Assembly: GCA_014529385.2 (NCBI GenBank)
Contig: CM043954.1
Span: forward strand, 96,055,247 to 96,119,246
Reading direction: 5' to 3'
DNA length: 64,000 nucleotides
From: Adiantum capillus-veneris
Lineage: Eukaryota; Streptophyta; Polypodiopsida; Polypodiales; Pteridaceae
The notes below the pieces were generated by a model, which saw nothing but the letters and a program-made list of their open reading frames with translations, searched no databases and had not been told where the DNA came from. The position numbers were made by a program, and so were the translations under genes. Below, piece by piece: positions 1-13,530 of the stretch. The number at the start of each line of letters is the position of its first letter. Position 1 is the stretch's first letter.

Positions 1-450
1 CCCAAAGAGCTTTGTAAGGATTTAGCTTGGAAGCTACTAAAGGAATGTGAACCTTATTCTCTAATTGGACGAAATCTCTACAAGCTAGGTAAGGACGATA
101 TTCGTAGACACTGTGCTCATGAGGATTAATATTTGATAATACTACAAGAAGCACATATGGGCATAGCTGGAGGATATTTCTTGGGGGAACTAACTGCTAG
201 AAGGTGTTGCAATCAAGCTATTGGTGGCCCACCTTATTCAAGGATGCATCACTTTTTGCAAAAGGGTGCGATGAATGCCAACATTACAAAACCACACAAT
301 GGAAGGATAAGCTACCCTTACAGCCTATTAAAGTGACCCAACCATTTGAAAAATGGGGTTTAGACTTTGTAGGTGTGGATGGGTTTCCTAACCTCATCTT
401 ATCTTATTGCAAACATAGCGAGAATCATGATCCATCCAGGGGATGAAGCT
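1..450 (+). pseudogene. Ty3/gypsy integrase N-terminal fragment
   Basis: Translation shows the start of a gypsy integrase: a linker of the YSLIGRNLYKLGKDDIRR type, then the HHCC zinc-binding module (EAHMGIAGGYF... WWPTLFKDA... GCDECQ), then the beginning of the catalytic core (FEKWGLDFVGVD). The second zinc-ligand His is replaced by Tyr (GGYF instead of GGHF). A stop codon lies near 127-129 and a frameshift near 215, so the piece is dead. The fragment is cut by the window edge on the left and ends abruptly near 450, before the catalytic triad. Family assignment is secure from motif order; lineage within gypsy cannot be told. Confidence 0.85.
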
Positions 451-935
451 GACTCGACTAGTGCATAGAGGCTACAAGAGGGTGTCAATCTCTTGGAAAA
501 CAACAGACAACTCGCATCTAACACAAGCTACACTCAAATGACCAAAGTCATCAAAAGCTAGTCACTAATCGACAAACAAAACATGACTGTTACAACATCA
601 ATGAATGTTACAAAAATTCTAGGACAAGTATATAAGACCTAAGTACACATGCTTATGGTCTCAAACCTCACTTTTGATGAAGTGCAAAAATGCAATTATT
701 AACAACAATGAGTTTTTGACCTTGTTGTTTTTGACCACGAATGCATCTAAATGCTTAGCAATGATGCCCCAATACCTCACCTATGCTTATTTTGTGATTT
801 TCTAGATTAAATTCCTACTTATGATGAGATTAGGCAGTGGGTCGATGATGCCAAAAGCTACGGTTTACCATGATATGTTTACGTCAATGCGTAGAGCTCT
901 TACCTGTGGTTGCAACACAATAGACGACACTGCAA
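451..935. other. no gene recognised
   Basis: This stretch follows the integrase fragment and precedes a probable LTR. Short open segments exist on the + strand but match nothing I recognise and are broken by stops. Confidence 0.5.
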
Positions 936-1263
936 TGTGACAACCGACAAGGGAGTAGGAAGCATGAGAAGGAGAGAAGTGAGCCCCGGTAGCTTACGAT
1001 GTGTATTACTTATCCAAAACTTAATAATAACTTACAAAATTGGCTTTTATACCTTAGCCAAGGTTGCTTTGGTAAAAAACTAATCATCTGGGAGCTCTAA
1101 CTAAGGATAATTGATACAATATGGAAGCTTATAGCTCCGGCTCATGGATTACACTATCCACTTGGAAAATAGGAGTTACAATATTCTCGATTTATCAAAA
1201 GAATAAGTGTTTTTACAATAAAAGCTCCCAAAAAATGTTACATGGGTTAGCTTGCTGCTAACA
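936..1263 (-). repeat. probable LTR (3' LTR of a decayed gypsy element, - strand)
   Basis: The right edge is well supported. Read on the minus strand, a purine tract is followed immediately by TGTTAGCAGC, exactly as the 3' LTR of element E2 begins TGTTGAGCC after its purine tract. A minus-strand TATA box, TATAAAAG, lies at 1044-1051. The left edge is a guess, placed at a TGTGAC that pairs with the TAACA right end as TGT...ACA. No partner LTR was found in the window. Confidence 0.5.
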
Positions 1264-1276
1264 TTCCCCCCTCCTC
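1264..1276 (-). promoter_or_regulatory. polypurine tract
   Basis: On the minus strand this reads GAGGAGGGGGGAA and abuts the LTR start at 1263. It sits downstream of the decayed extra ORF, in the same order as in E2 (ORF, purine tract, LTR). The sequence just before it (GGGACGACACAG on the minus strand) also resembles the E2 sequence before its tract (GGGACGACATGA). Confidence 0.65.
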
Positions 1277-1505
1277 GACTGTGTCGTCCCTTGACATAGT
1301 TTCATGGATTGAAATAATCTTTGGGTTGACGGTTGACAAGGCGGTCTTTACATGCTTGTAGAGATTTCTGCTATCTGATGCGTTGTTCTTTCTTAGGGAC
1401 GTGGAGAAAGTGAATAGTGCCTTTATTTTTGAGTTTTATGGTTGAATAGCTGACAAACCTTGTTACTGTCACATTGCTGATCAACACTGGTCCGAATATC
1501 TTTGT

Positions 1506-3593
1506 TCACCATGTGAAGAATCCTGTGGTAAAAGCTTCTTCAAATGCCAACATATTGCTTGATGGCAAGAGCATACATATAGCGTAGAAGCCGTAGAGGA
1601 CTTCTTCTGAAGGTTGTCCACTCAAATTGTAGCACAAGACTTTGTTACCTTCTAAGAATGACATCCATGGGGCTCCTGCTTGCTCAAGCTCATGAAAAAC
1701 TTGAATGCATGTGAGGAGCATTTTGCAGATTTTACATAGCATTGCATATGAGAGGTCAGGGAGGCTCTTGAAGAAGTTCATGGCGCCCGTTAGGGTTTTC
1801 ACCATGTATTCCTCAGTTGTGGATCCATGCTCTGGAGCTGGCAGTCTTGGATAGTTGAGCCAAGTTGGTATCTTCTTCCTCAATGCTTCACGTGGTGGCC
1901 ATGTCCTTACCCTTGGTACATGACAAAATGTTGGATCCTTCTGTATTGATGCAAGTGCCCTTGTAAAAAAGATAAGATACCTTGAGATTTTGTTGAGCTA
2001 GTTTTTTCCCCATTTGAGGTGGAGAGCATCTGACCCCTCTTCTTGCATATCTTTGTAAATTCTTTCTTTGACTTGTAGTAGCTCCACCTTTATCAAAGGG
2101 TAGGGCAGCAAGTGTTGATGCCATTGAGAATTAATTTGGTAGGAAGTGAGCTGTGTTACATTGGCTGAGTGAAGAACTCTCAACTCCCAATCCATTTCCT
2201 CTTTCCATTCAACATCTACTTCATGGACAATCAATTCTTTAAGTGCATCTTCTTCATCTTTTGAAAGCTAGACCATTGGCACTTGTTCCTCTTCGGTGAT
2301 TGATACTTGGAATTTAAAATCTCATGTTTGCCCTTCTGTTGGCTGTGTTTCCATATTTGCAAAGGAGACTGATGGTATGTCTATCTTTGGTTGTTCAGAG
2401 GTACTTGCCTCCTCTTGAGCTTCCACATGCCCTTCTCTTAGCAGCTGGTTGGCTCTCTTTAGATCCTCTATCTCCTTGAGCAATTGCTCTTCTCTTTGTA
2501 CACGCATTAAGGCGAGGTCTCGTGTTTGTGCCTGTTCTAGCTTCAACTCAAGTTCCAGGGGTCGTTTCTCTTTTCCAAAGTCTTGTAGACTTCATATGTC
2601 CCCTTGAGTGAAGCCACGACTAGGTTTTCCCTGATTTGCTTTAGGAATGTCGCTTGGTCATTGATTCGTTGCTCTGTGTATTGCAATAGCATTTGCTAAA
2701 TTTAATTGCACTTGGAGCTTTTGTACTGACTCAGTAGTGCTCAAAAGTTTGTTTGTTACTTCAGTCAACTGTTGGTCTTTACTTTTACATGCATCTGATA
2801 GATTTGTGAGAAGCTCTCCTAAATCTTCCATCTCTTTTTGTTGCCTTTCCTTGACAATTTGGTGTTGCTCTGCTTCATTTTTAAGGTCTTTGATCTAGCC
2901 TTAAAGATTCTCAATGATGTTCATTCTGTCTTCAAGCTCGCCTTGAAGAGCATCAATTACCTTTTCCAACTCTCAAGCTTTGGCACTGTGGCTAAGAGCT
3001 ACTGTTCGCATCTTTTCTATCATCATCTATATTTGCTTTGCACACTCATTAACCTAGATGATCACTTCATCAGTAGTTTCCCATTCTTCATATTCTATCT
3101 GAGGTTGCTTAGAAGTTCTAGCAGATTCAGCTTGCGTCTCTTTAGACTGTTCAATGGATTCTGCTTGAAGCTTTGTAGATGGTTCATCTTATTCTGCTTG
3201 TGTTGTTGTAGAAGGTCCAACTTCATCTTTGTCTATTTCCTTGGGTTGTTCATATCTGCCTGCCTCTTCTTGTTTCTCTTTCCCTTTTGTTTCCTCACCT
3301 TCATTGGATTTGGCAGTTGGTGAAGGGCTTGGACTAGGCATGGGTTGGTCTTCTTGTTTAGTGGCGGATGAAGTGGTCTTGGAGACATCTCTCCTTGTTC
3401 ATGTTGTGGTTCACGTTGTTGTGCAGCTTCTGTTTGCCTTTGTTGCGCAACCGACTCTTCTCTTGCTTTCCTTTACGCTTCTAGAGCTTCTTGTATCTTC
3501 AAGGCGAATGCTGGCACTGGGACTTCTCAGACGCCATCCAGGCCAAAGGGTAAACGGAAGCGGGTTCAGTGGAAGTATTATGGGTAGTTCCAT
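1506..3593 (-). pseudogene. decayed extra ORF, homologous to the E2 3' ORF
   Basis: Fragments in several minus-strand frames line up in order with the E2 3' ORF at 40259-43521. The C-terminal domain is clearest: WLNYPRLPAPE, YMVKTLTGAMNFF, LPDLSYAMLCKICKMLLTC and FEEAFTTGFFTW match E2 WLNYPRMPGPK, YMVKILTGTIKLF, SPDLSCQMLKKICRTLLAC and FEEAFYTGFFTH. The segment EMDWELRVL...LPYPLIKVELL matches E2 EMEWERRLL...LPFPLMKFEVI. The region upstream (about 2322-3250) is Glu/Lys/Gln-rich and looks coiled-coil, as in E2. Many stops and frameshifts are present. No transmembrane segment or signal peptide is evident. Function unknown. Confidence 0.75.
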
Positions 3594-3927
3594 CTCAAAA
3601 TTCGGTCAAGGATTTTTCCGCTGGTCTTCGAATCAGACGGTGGATTTTACCAATAGTTTTCGTAGCAGACGCTGGATTTTTCCACTCAGGGGTTGGTGTC
3701 ACTTGGCTGGACGACCCTTGGAATTAGAATTGCCAGGGTGTCAAGCACTCAACAACCCAGCACTAGAAGAATCAGATGGTGGATTTTTTTCAGTCCGACT
3801 TGGTGTCTTTTGGCTGGATGCCCTTGGAACTACAACTATAGGGGTGTCAAGCACTCAACGAGCAAAATTCCGAAAGAATCAGACGGTGGATTTTTTTCTC
3901 AGAAATTTTGGAATCTTGCCAAAATTT
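3594..3927 (+). repeat. degenerate direct repeats
   Basis: The motif AATCAGACGGTGGATTTT or a one-base variant starts at 3631, 3770 and 3877. Between copies, a block beginning GGTGTC and containing GGCTGGA, CCCTTGGAA and GGTGTCAAGCACTCAAC occurs at 3695 and 3802. The array could be the 3' untranslated region of the + strand element whose LTR follows, or the spacer of the minus-strand extra-ORF relic. I cannot decide between them. Confidence 0.65.
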
Positions 3928-4348
3928 AAGAAAGGAGGGAAGGATGTAGATGGCGGAGACAGTCTCACTAGGTGGGAACCGGCTCCTGTGAGACGAACAA
4001 CGGATCAATCAATAATTACCATGAGAGTTACCACAATAACTCCCAAGGCATATAAATAGGACCCATTACATTGTAATTGGGTTGGCATTTGTCGGCTGTA
4101 CTTCTGCTTAGCTTTTGATTCATAATCCTTAGTTCCCAAGCTGATCCCGAGCTACATTATCTCCATCTGTAATCTTTCATCTATAATCCTAAACATAGCA
4201 GTCCAATGTACTTCAACCATACATACTTTGTACTCATTCTCTCTGAATCTGAACATCATTCTCAGTACTTCAGTCTGTTTCTCATTTCAGTAGATGTATT
4301 CCAGTTCAGTTTCTATTTCCTTTTCCAGTTCTACTGTTTGAACTAACA
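3928..4348 (+). repeat. probable gypsy polypurine tract and LTR (+ strand)
   Basis: A purine tract (AAGAAAGGAGGGAAGGA, 3928-3944) is followed by TGTAGATGGCGG, a plausible LTR start at 3945. A TATA box, TATAAATA, lies at 4051-4058, followed by a pyrimidine-rich stretch. The right end is placed at ...GAACTAACA (4348), giving TGT...ACA ends. No second copy exists in the window, so the boundaries are inferred. It may belong with the + strand integrase fragment at 1-450. Confidence 0.5.
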
Positions 4349-4405
4349 CATCACCAGTAGCTGTAAACTTCTAACACTAGAATCAGCTATCTAAAGAGAT
4401 CAGCT

Positions 4406-5300
4406 CTAATTCCACATTCCCATTGTCTTCTTCATGTCTTCATCACTTTTCTCATCAAAATCATCATCCAAAGATTGCTTTCTAGCCATATCAAACCTCT
4501 TCTTATCACCTCTTCTATTGTAGAGAGTGATGGTACCATGTCCCCAATCCTTTACAGCTTTGGTTGCCTTAACCATGGTCTTCCAAGGATGAGAGAAAAA
4601 GCACCAATACCCACGGGCATAACATGGCAATTGACCAGAACTTTAACATCATATACATCCACCTCCAAGTCCTTCATAACTCTCAAGAACCTCACCCTTG
4701 ATTGGTTGGCAAGCTTTATGCAAAAAATTGAACTGTTCACCATGTTGAGTCCCAACTTTGATACACAAGCTTGAGTAATAACACATACCTGTGCACCTCC
4801 ATCAATATAAGCCTCTCCAATGCACTTCCTCTTATGTCATGCATCCATAGTAGGGTATATATCAGGTAGCTCATTCAAAGACACCACTCTCACCGACCCC
4901 TTGCAGGCTCCTTCTTCATGGGGTTGACTACATGCTTCCATTGCCTCTTTAACTTAGGACACATCTCCATGAGTTGCCCAAAGGTAACATCCGCCTTTCT
5001 ACCCACCAAATCATCCCTTAAACTATAATTTGGTTGCACTTCTCCCAAAGCAAAGTCGGATGCTTTGTAATGTTGCTTGGGTTTTCTCTTCTTCTTCTCT
5101 TTACCTGTACCTGTTTCAACCTGTTTCCCTCTTTGATGGCTGGGACTTGCATCACTCATATCATGATCTCTTGTAACCCTCTTACCTATAGGTATGACCA
5201 TAGCTCCCGAATCATCCTCTTCTTTCTCCAAACAGATCAGGCTTACCACCTTTGTTTTGCCCTTCTCTTCAGTTGTCAAACCACTTGGCCCTACTTCCCC
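4406..5300 (-). pseudogene. G3 gypsy protease region
   Basis: Minus-strand fragments show the linker FALGEVQPNYSLRDD (like E1 DFSLGEYAKPYDL), the active-site segment AYIDGGAQVCVITQ with Asp-Gly-Gly at 4795-4803, and the C-terminal flap-to-end segment FSLILGRPWLRQ followed by DWGHGTITLYN. This is the order of a gypsy retropepsin. The catalytic triplet is D-G-G rather than the usual D-T-G or D-S-G, as in E1. Several frame changes and a stop near 4890 break it. RT is missing: the sequence runs directly into an unrelated LTR near 4400. Confidence 0.75.
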
Positions 5301-6190
5301 TTTAATTTCAATACCATAATCTTGAGCTTGAGAAGGAAGCTATGAAGGAAGAGGAAACATGTCACCACCCATTCTCTTTGGCTTGTCACATTGAGAGCTT
5401 TTATGACCCCATTCACCACAATTGTAGCATTGAAACATATCCCCTCTTCCAGCCATGCCTCTTCCTCTACCACCTGTAAACCCCTTGTTGCTTCCATATC
5501 CACGTGCATATTCATAGCTTTGAACTCTTCCACCTCCCATCATAAGCACACTAAGATTCTACAACCTCTTGCATCTCCTTGCAAAAAGCATTCACATCAT
5601 GAGAAGCTTGTTGATCATAACCTGGCTCCCTGATGAGGACCCTTGGTTGCTCTACAACTTTCACTTCAACATTTGGCTTGAAATTGATTCCAAGTTGATG
5701 AAGACGCTCTGCTTTCCACTCTTTATTCTTTGCAATTTCAACTGCCTCATCAAAGGTCCTTCCTTGGCTGCCTAAGCTCTACCTTCAAGTGTAGGTTACT
5801 CCTCAAGCTTGCAAGAAACCTATCCTTCTTCAACATGGCTGGAGGAATTTTAGCCCCCAAAGATGTACATCACTTTGTCCATAACGCATTGAATGCCTTC
5901 ACAAAGTCTTCTATGGTCTGACCTTCACCCTGTACCAAGCCATGAATAGACTGCCATACCTTTTGTGGGTCTTCCACCTGCTGAAACTGTGTAAGTAAAT
6001 CATGTCTTACCATTTCATAAGTCATAACTTGAGGAGGTTGGGCTGATTGTAGCTCCTTTTCGTAGCCTTCCAACCATTCCCTAGCATCTCCCTTCAAACA
6101 GAAGTAGAAGATTCGTAGCACCAACGCTGGGTCTTGCTTGTCAGCAAGAAGGCAAGCAAACTCCATTCTCTCAGGGAACTTTCGGCATTT
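5301..6190 (-). pseudogene. G3 gypsy gag
   Basis: The minus strand encodes a Gag capsid-type segment (ADKQDPALVLRIFYFCLKG, GDAREWLEGYEKEL, then LTQFQQVEDPQKVWQSIHGL and EDFVKAFNALW at about 5870-6166). A Gly/Arg-rich stretch follows, and then a CCHC zinc knuckle of form C-X2-C-X4-H-X4-C (CYNCGEWGHKSSQC) at 5388-5429. Frames change between the two segments, so it is inactive. Gag lies just inside the primer-binding site at 6260-6283, as expected for a 5' end. Confidence 0.8.
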
Positions 6191-6259
6191 GATTTTCCAC
6201 TAAACTATGAAAAACTAAATGCCATGTCTTCCAAAACCTGTAAATGAAGGTAACTTGAA

Positions 6260-6283
6260 GCGATTCCTCGCTGGCGGGCACCA
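6260..6283 (-). promoter_or_regulatory. G3 primer-binding site
   Basis: On the minus strand the sequence six bases inside the LTR reads TGGTGCCCGCCAGCGAGGAA, starting with the TGG expected opposite a tRNA CCA end. I did not identify the tRNA. Confidence 0.6.
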
Positions 6284-6289
6284 AAACAC

Positions 6290-6815
6290 TGTTGGGAAAC
6301 AAGCAAACTGGAACACCTCTATAGCAATGTCATCGAAGAGAGTTGAAAGAGCACTACAAGAACATCAAAAGCTTTGGAAAATCCCTTTGTAACATCACAA
6401 GTCCAACAAGAGTAGTCCCCTTGGGAATTTACTAACCGTCGCCCACCCAAGAGACTATGTCACATAGGAGCAAAACCTTACCAAAGCATGGATTTACAAC
6501 ACACACTGACCAATGCATATGAAGACAAGGGCCTCCCATTTCATTATTGAGCATCACAAACCCACAACTTCAACATCAATTTCACAATTCATAGATACAC
6601 GCCCTCCCAATCTGTCTGCACACAATTTGCCACTAGGCTGCCATAGCCATAACCCTGCAGAGAACTAGTCGTAACCTGAAGAGCACAACTCCAATTCGGG
6701 CACTTTAAAGCTTGAAAAATACAAAAGATGCAAATAGGGAGCTGTCCCAACACGACTACACGTAGAGTAGGCAAGGCAAGGGCAAAAGTTGCACCATAAA
6801 TCATCAAGAAGGCAC
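6290..6815 (-). repeat. G3 5' LTR, interrupted by E1
   Basis: The LTR starts (plus-strand view) TGTTGGG at 6290 and runs to 6815, where E1 is inserted. Four bases of it, AACA at 18314-18317, lie beyond E1 and its duplicated target GCAC. Rejoined it has perfect TGTTG...CAACA inverted ends and is about 530 bp. No second G3 LTR is present in the window. Confidence 0.65.
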
Positions 6816-9205
<2,390 letters not shown>

Positions 9206-9207
9206 TT

Positions 9208-9224
9208 TGGTGCCCCCACGGAGG
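9208..9224 (+). promoter_or_regulatory. E1 primer-binding site
   Basis: TGGTGCCCCCACGGAGG begins two bases after the 5' LTR end. It is at the expected place and starts with TGG, but I did not match it to a specific tRNA. Confidence 0.65.
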
Positions 9225-9316
9225 AGGGCTTCTAAGAAACCTTCAGTTTACAATGCTGAAAGTGACGCACGCCATCAATCATGGACGAATGGCTGAAGGA
9301 ATTTTCTTAGTGGAGG

Positions 9317-9523
9317 ATGGAAGAGGAGGAGAGTAAGGAGGCACTAGCCGCCTTCATTGAAGTACTACTACTGCCAGGCTGTAGTGTCGTCAGTATTCAA
9401 GAGGTAAGTTCCCCATCTCGTGTTGCTCGTTCTAACCACAAATTGAGAGTATCAGGTGGGAGGTCTATGAAGTGCTATCACTGTTGTCAACCAAAACACA
9501 TTGTCAATGAGTGCCAGCAATGA
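9317..9523 (+). CDS. E1 leader ORF with a CCHC zinc knuckle
   Basis: This is a 68-codon ORF about 90 bases after the primer-binding site and before gag. Its C-terminus contains CYHCCQPKHIVNEC, a C-X2-C-X4-H-X4-C zinc knuckle of the kind that binds nucleic acid in Gag proteins. The main gag of E1 has its own knuckle at 11335-11376, so this would be a second one, upstream and separate. It may be the remnant of a longer leader ORF that continues to 10250 in other frames. The role is unknown. Confidence 0.45.
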   Translation: MEEEESKEALAAFIEVLLLPGCSVVSIQEVSSPSRVARSNHKLRVSGGRSMKCYHCCQPKHIVNECQQ

Positions 9524-9696
9524 AGGTAGCGAAGGGGCTGAAATCATCTACATCGACATTTCCCGCGAAGAAGCATCCACATCAAAGGAGGAAAGAAAAC
9601 GGTGAGGCCTCTCTTCCCTAAGGAAACTGCAATCAAAGTTATAACCTCTACTCCAAAATGGCCTAAAGGGGCTGCTCGAGCCAAAGGTAAGGAAAG

Positions 9697-10250
9697 GTGA
9701 AGAAGCCAGTCTGGAAACACATGACCCCAAAGGGAGAAGCATCTGGCCAAGCAAGTGCTTCAAGCTCAGAGAGCCGGGTCGTACTCAGCTTGCCAAAGAG
9801 GAAGTCATCTGAAGCTAGCGGAGGAAGGTCGCCTACCGATTCGCATGACGCATGCGAGTACTACCAGTCCACTTCGACAATCCTGAAGAAGAAGTGGTAA
9901 GAAGATTCGCGTGTCCTAAGGAAGAGTGGTTCGGCTACTGCTCTCGCTGTTTTGGAAGACGGGTAGAGGGTCTTCCTCCTCTCCCTGTACAACTTATCCT
10001 GAAGAAGCTCTCCACCATGGGTGAAACCCAGTGGACTGGAGACGAGTTGCAGCTGAATGGAGTGGAATTCATGCAATATGCTGACTACGGTAATTATTTG
10101 CAGTTGCTGCTAGCCAAAAGGTTGGGAGTGGTCAGACGCGTCGCCATCACCCCGTACGTACTGAGCGACGAAGGAAAGGTAGAGCCCATGAAAGGCGACG
10201 ACCTCCTGTGGATGTGCCAACTCATCAACACTGGCACGGTAAGAGTATAA
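9697..10250 (+). pseudogene. E1 ORF upstream of gag, function unknown
   Basis: Two overlapping open segments (9697-9900 and 9852-10250, different frames) give a protein of at least 130 residues. It includes FACPKEEWFGYCSRCFGRR, GDELQLNGVEFMQYADYGNYLQLLLAKRLG and GDDLLWMCQLINTG. I do not recognise the family. Its position between primer-binding site and gag matches the extra ORF1 that defines Ogre-type elements. The frame change near 9880 and further stops after 10250 show decay. Confidence 0.5.
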
Positions 10251-10591
10251 TTAAGTACTCCACCCTCTGTGCATGATGGAAAACGGGCCGACAACATTCC
10301 CGTTCAGATTCCTGCAGCATATGCATGTGAATATCTATGTAGATAGGAAAATCTTCTACCAATAGAAGATCGTGTACCTATTCGGTGCGGCAGTGCTAGG
10401 AGAAATCCTTAATTCCCCAAACCTTATCATTCTCCCCATATTGGATTACCACCATTCCTTTAATGTTTCCATCTTTATCTTGTTTTAATCTATCCACCCA
10501 ACTCTGTAAAAAGCCTCTATGAGCCGCTACTATTGTTAGTATAACATTTTTTAAAAAAAGGAAAAAGTTTGTAATTTCCTAAATTACTACC

Positions 10592-11844
10592 ATGGCAAGT
10601 GTTTCTTTCCCCACATTCAGTGGAAAGAAAGGAGAAGATCTCACCACCGAAATTTTGGATGATTTCAACATTGCTTGTGTGGTCTCCAACAAAGATGATG
10701 ATGCTTCACGACTTCGAATTTTTCCTCTACTAATGAAAGTAGAGGCCAAGTCCTGGTACAATGCATTGCCCGAGGCTACCAAGAATGCATGGATGTGTTA
10801 CGGGCTGCCTTTGTTAAGAGGTTTGGTGGAGGCACAACCTCGGAGAAGCTATGGCCACTGACGGAATTGAAGCAGGGAGGTTTGTTAGAGTATGCCACCT
10901 ACGAGTCCAAGTTTGTGGATTTATGGGAGAGATGGGTTGCCTCACTGGAGGAAGGCAAAGGAGCGCCAAATTTCCTAAAGAAGGATCGTTTCATTGCTGG
11001 TCTGTGGTTGTCGCTTAGAGAGAAGGTGAAGGGAAGGTTTCCTGCAACATATGACTTGGCAGTAGAAGTAGCCCGCCTTAAAGACAAGAAGCTGCGCATG
11101 CAAGCGAGAGTAAACGAGTCAAAGGAAACAGGCTTGGCCCGACCAACCCCAGTGATTGCAACAGCCAGTCATAGAGCCCAACCACAAGAGGCATCAGAGG
11201 AGCAACAAGACTTGCTTAATCGCATCACTACCCAACTAGAGAGTTTATCCGTGCATCTGGTGCAGCAAGGGCATGCACCTGTTTGAAATCCAGAACAAGG
11301 AAGGGGACAATGAAGGCAGAACCAAGAGTACCACTGCTACAATTGCGGGGAAGACGACCATGGTATGTACTACTGCCCACATCCAAGGAGGCAAAATTTC
11401 AATAGAGGGGGGAGACAGAATCAGATCTCTCTGCCAAGGGCAAGACCACCACCACCCAGGCAACCAGGGCCGATCCCACCGGTCCAGATCCTTCGACCAC
11501 CTGTACAACAACAATCACCACCACAACCTCTTATTCCACCACTACCCCCACCACTTGCTGTAAACCAAGCGGTGAGTGTTATTAGCTTAGAGGCTAAAGG
11601 GAAGGAAAAGGTAGAAGAATCAGTTCGAGAGAAGCACAAAGGGAAAGCAAAGGTAGAAGAAGTGGATGCTATGGGAGTGAAGCGTGCCAGGCATGAGGAA
11701 GCCTCTCAAAGAGAAGAGAAAATGAAAGGGAAGGCCGAGTCTAGCAAGCAAGCAGCTAAGCCACGACGGAAGATAGACATCGTGGATTTCTCACTAGGTG
11801 AGTATGCAAAACCCTATGACTTAGTTCAGGATATGTTGATGTAG
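10592..11844 (+). pseudogene. E1 gag
   Basis: This starts at ATG 10592 (MASVSFPTFSGKKGED). The capsid-type Gag core follows: RLRIFPLLMKVEAKSWYNAL, then AAFVKRFGGG, LTELKQGG, YESKFVDLWERW and KDRFIAGLW. A zinc knuckle CYNCGEDDHGMYYC (C-X2-C-X4-H-X4-C) sits at 11335-11376, then a Pro-rich stretch and a Lys/Glu-rich tail that leads into protease. A frameshift near 10790 moves the reading from frame 2 to frame 1. TGA stops at 11284 and 11317 and TAG at 11842 interrupt it. Confidence 0.85.
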
Positions 11845-12672
11845 GGCCCGAAGATAACTTGGTCCCAATTACTCCACCTTGCACCAAGAATGAGGAGGCA
11901 ATGGACAAAAATGGTGAGTACCAGGAAATCAAGACGAAGGATAGCTGGGGCTATCTCTGGAAGGGATCTCGAAAACATCCTATCAACTATGGATGCCCAC
12001 ATCAAGGGGCAATAAATCTCAAACGTCTACATAGATGGTGGCGCGCAAATATGCGTCATGAGTGAAAAAATGATGCACCATCTAGGTCTAGAGGCGAGTA
12101 GGCCGGCACCCTGCCGAGCCAAAATGGCAAACAATGTAAGAGTGAAATGCGTGGGCATTGTGAATGCGGTCAAAGTAAAAGCATTCAATATAGAAGTGGA
12201 GGTAGACATCTTTGTCATGCCACACAAAGGGGAGGTCTACCCTATCATTCTTGGGAGACCCTGGCTCATGGCTATGGAAGCTAAGCAAGACTAGAGCACC
12301 GGAATGATTCAGATGAAGGACGCTAAAGGGACATCCATATTCTACGATATGAGGACTGGGAAGCAACGCAACATGATCTTGGAGGTCTCAGAAGATGAAT
12401 CCACAAGCGACTATTCATCTACCTCAGGAGAAGAGACAACCACCACTGAAGGGAGTGACATTAGCATTGAAGTGATGGGGGTCATTCTTAAAGACCCAAA
12501 AAGATTGACACAATCTGAAACACCCCTGACAAACCAAGAGGAACCATCAGGTACACAGTCCTTAGAGGATGCAGGTAAATTACAAAAGATGCTCTCAAAT
12601 GAGTTAACCGATGAAGAAAGGAAGGAATATGTCTCCATGCTAGGTAATTTCACTACACTATTCATTGATGGA
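11845..12672 (+). pseudogene. E1 protease region
   Basis: This continues in the gag frame. VYIDGGAQICVMSEKM contains the active-site Asp at 12034-12036 followed by Gly-Gly. VYPIILGRPWLMAME then gives the second conserved retropepsin block. The D-G-G triplet replaces the usual D-S/T-G, as in G3. Stops at 12013 (TAA) and 12292 (TAG) break it. The acidic, Ser/Thr-rich tail (about 12380-12672) is a linker to RT. Confidence 0.8.
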
Positions 12673-13530
12673 TGACAAGATCACAGCAAGAATAGTAGTA
12701 CAACACCACATTAAACTCAAGGAAGGCAGTAAACCCGTGGTGCAAAGGCTCAGAAGACTTGGATTAATCCAACAAGAGGCGCTACTTTAAGAAGTGAGAA
12801 GTTTGCTACAGGCAGGTTTCATCTACCCTGTTGAAGACTCAGAATGGGTCTCCCCAGTAGTAGTCAACCAAAGAAGAATGGCAAGTGGAGAGTCTGTGTG
12901 GACTATAAACCTCTCAATGCAGCCATGAAGAGGGATCACTTTCCCCTCCCATTCCAGGATGAAATTCTCAATGAAGTGGCGGGTCACAAACGATACACAG
13001 TGTGCGATGGCTACTCAGGATACTTCCAGATTAGCATTGCGGAAGAAGACCAGAAGAAGACAACCTTCATCACACCTTGGGGATGCTTTGCTTACAGAGT
13101 GATGCCTTTTGGCCTCACTAACGCTCCGGCCACATTTCAGCGCTATGTGACCTTTGTTTTCCAACCCTACTTTGGAACGTCAATACGGGTTTTCATAGAT
13201 GATTTTTGCATCTATAGTTCATGAGCCCTCCATTTAAGCAAAGTCTATGATGGATTAACCAGGCTGCAAACCTTGGGTGGCCAACTCAACGTGGATAAGT
13301 GTCACATTGGTGAAAGCAAAGTCACTCTCCTTGGCCATGTAATTTCAGCAAAAGGGATTGAGGCTGACCCTAGCAAGATTGAAGCCCTGGTATCTTTGTC
13401 GTCACCCACCACTGCTAAGCAGTTGGTTTCTTTCCTTCAGAAGGTAAGATACTTAAGCAGGTTCATTCACTTGTTATCTCAAGTGGTCCTCCCTCTACAA
13501 CAAATCACCCAGAGGGATGTCTTCTCATGA
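12673..13530 (+). pseudogene. E1 reverse transcriptase
   Basis: Conserved RT blocks occur in order in frame 1: KKNGKWRVCVDYKPLNAA, CDGYSGYFQISI, GCFAYRVMPFGLTNAPATFQR, the catalytic FIDDF box (Asp-Asp at 13198-13203), and LLGHVISAKGIEADPSKIEA. Stops at 12673 (TGA), 13222 and 13528 break the frame, and 12680-12840 is poorly preserved. Confidence 0.9.
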
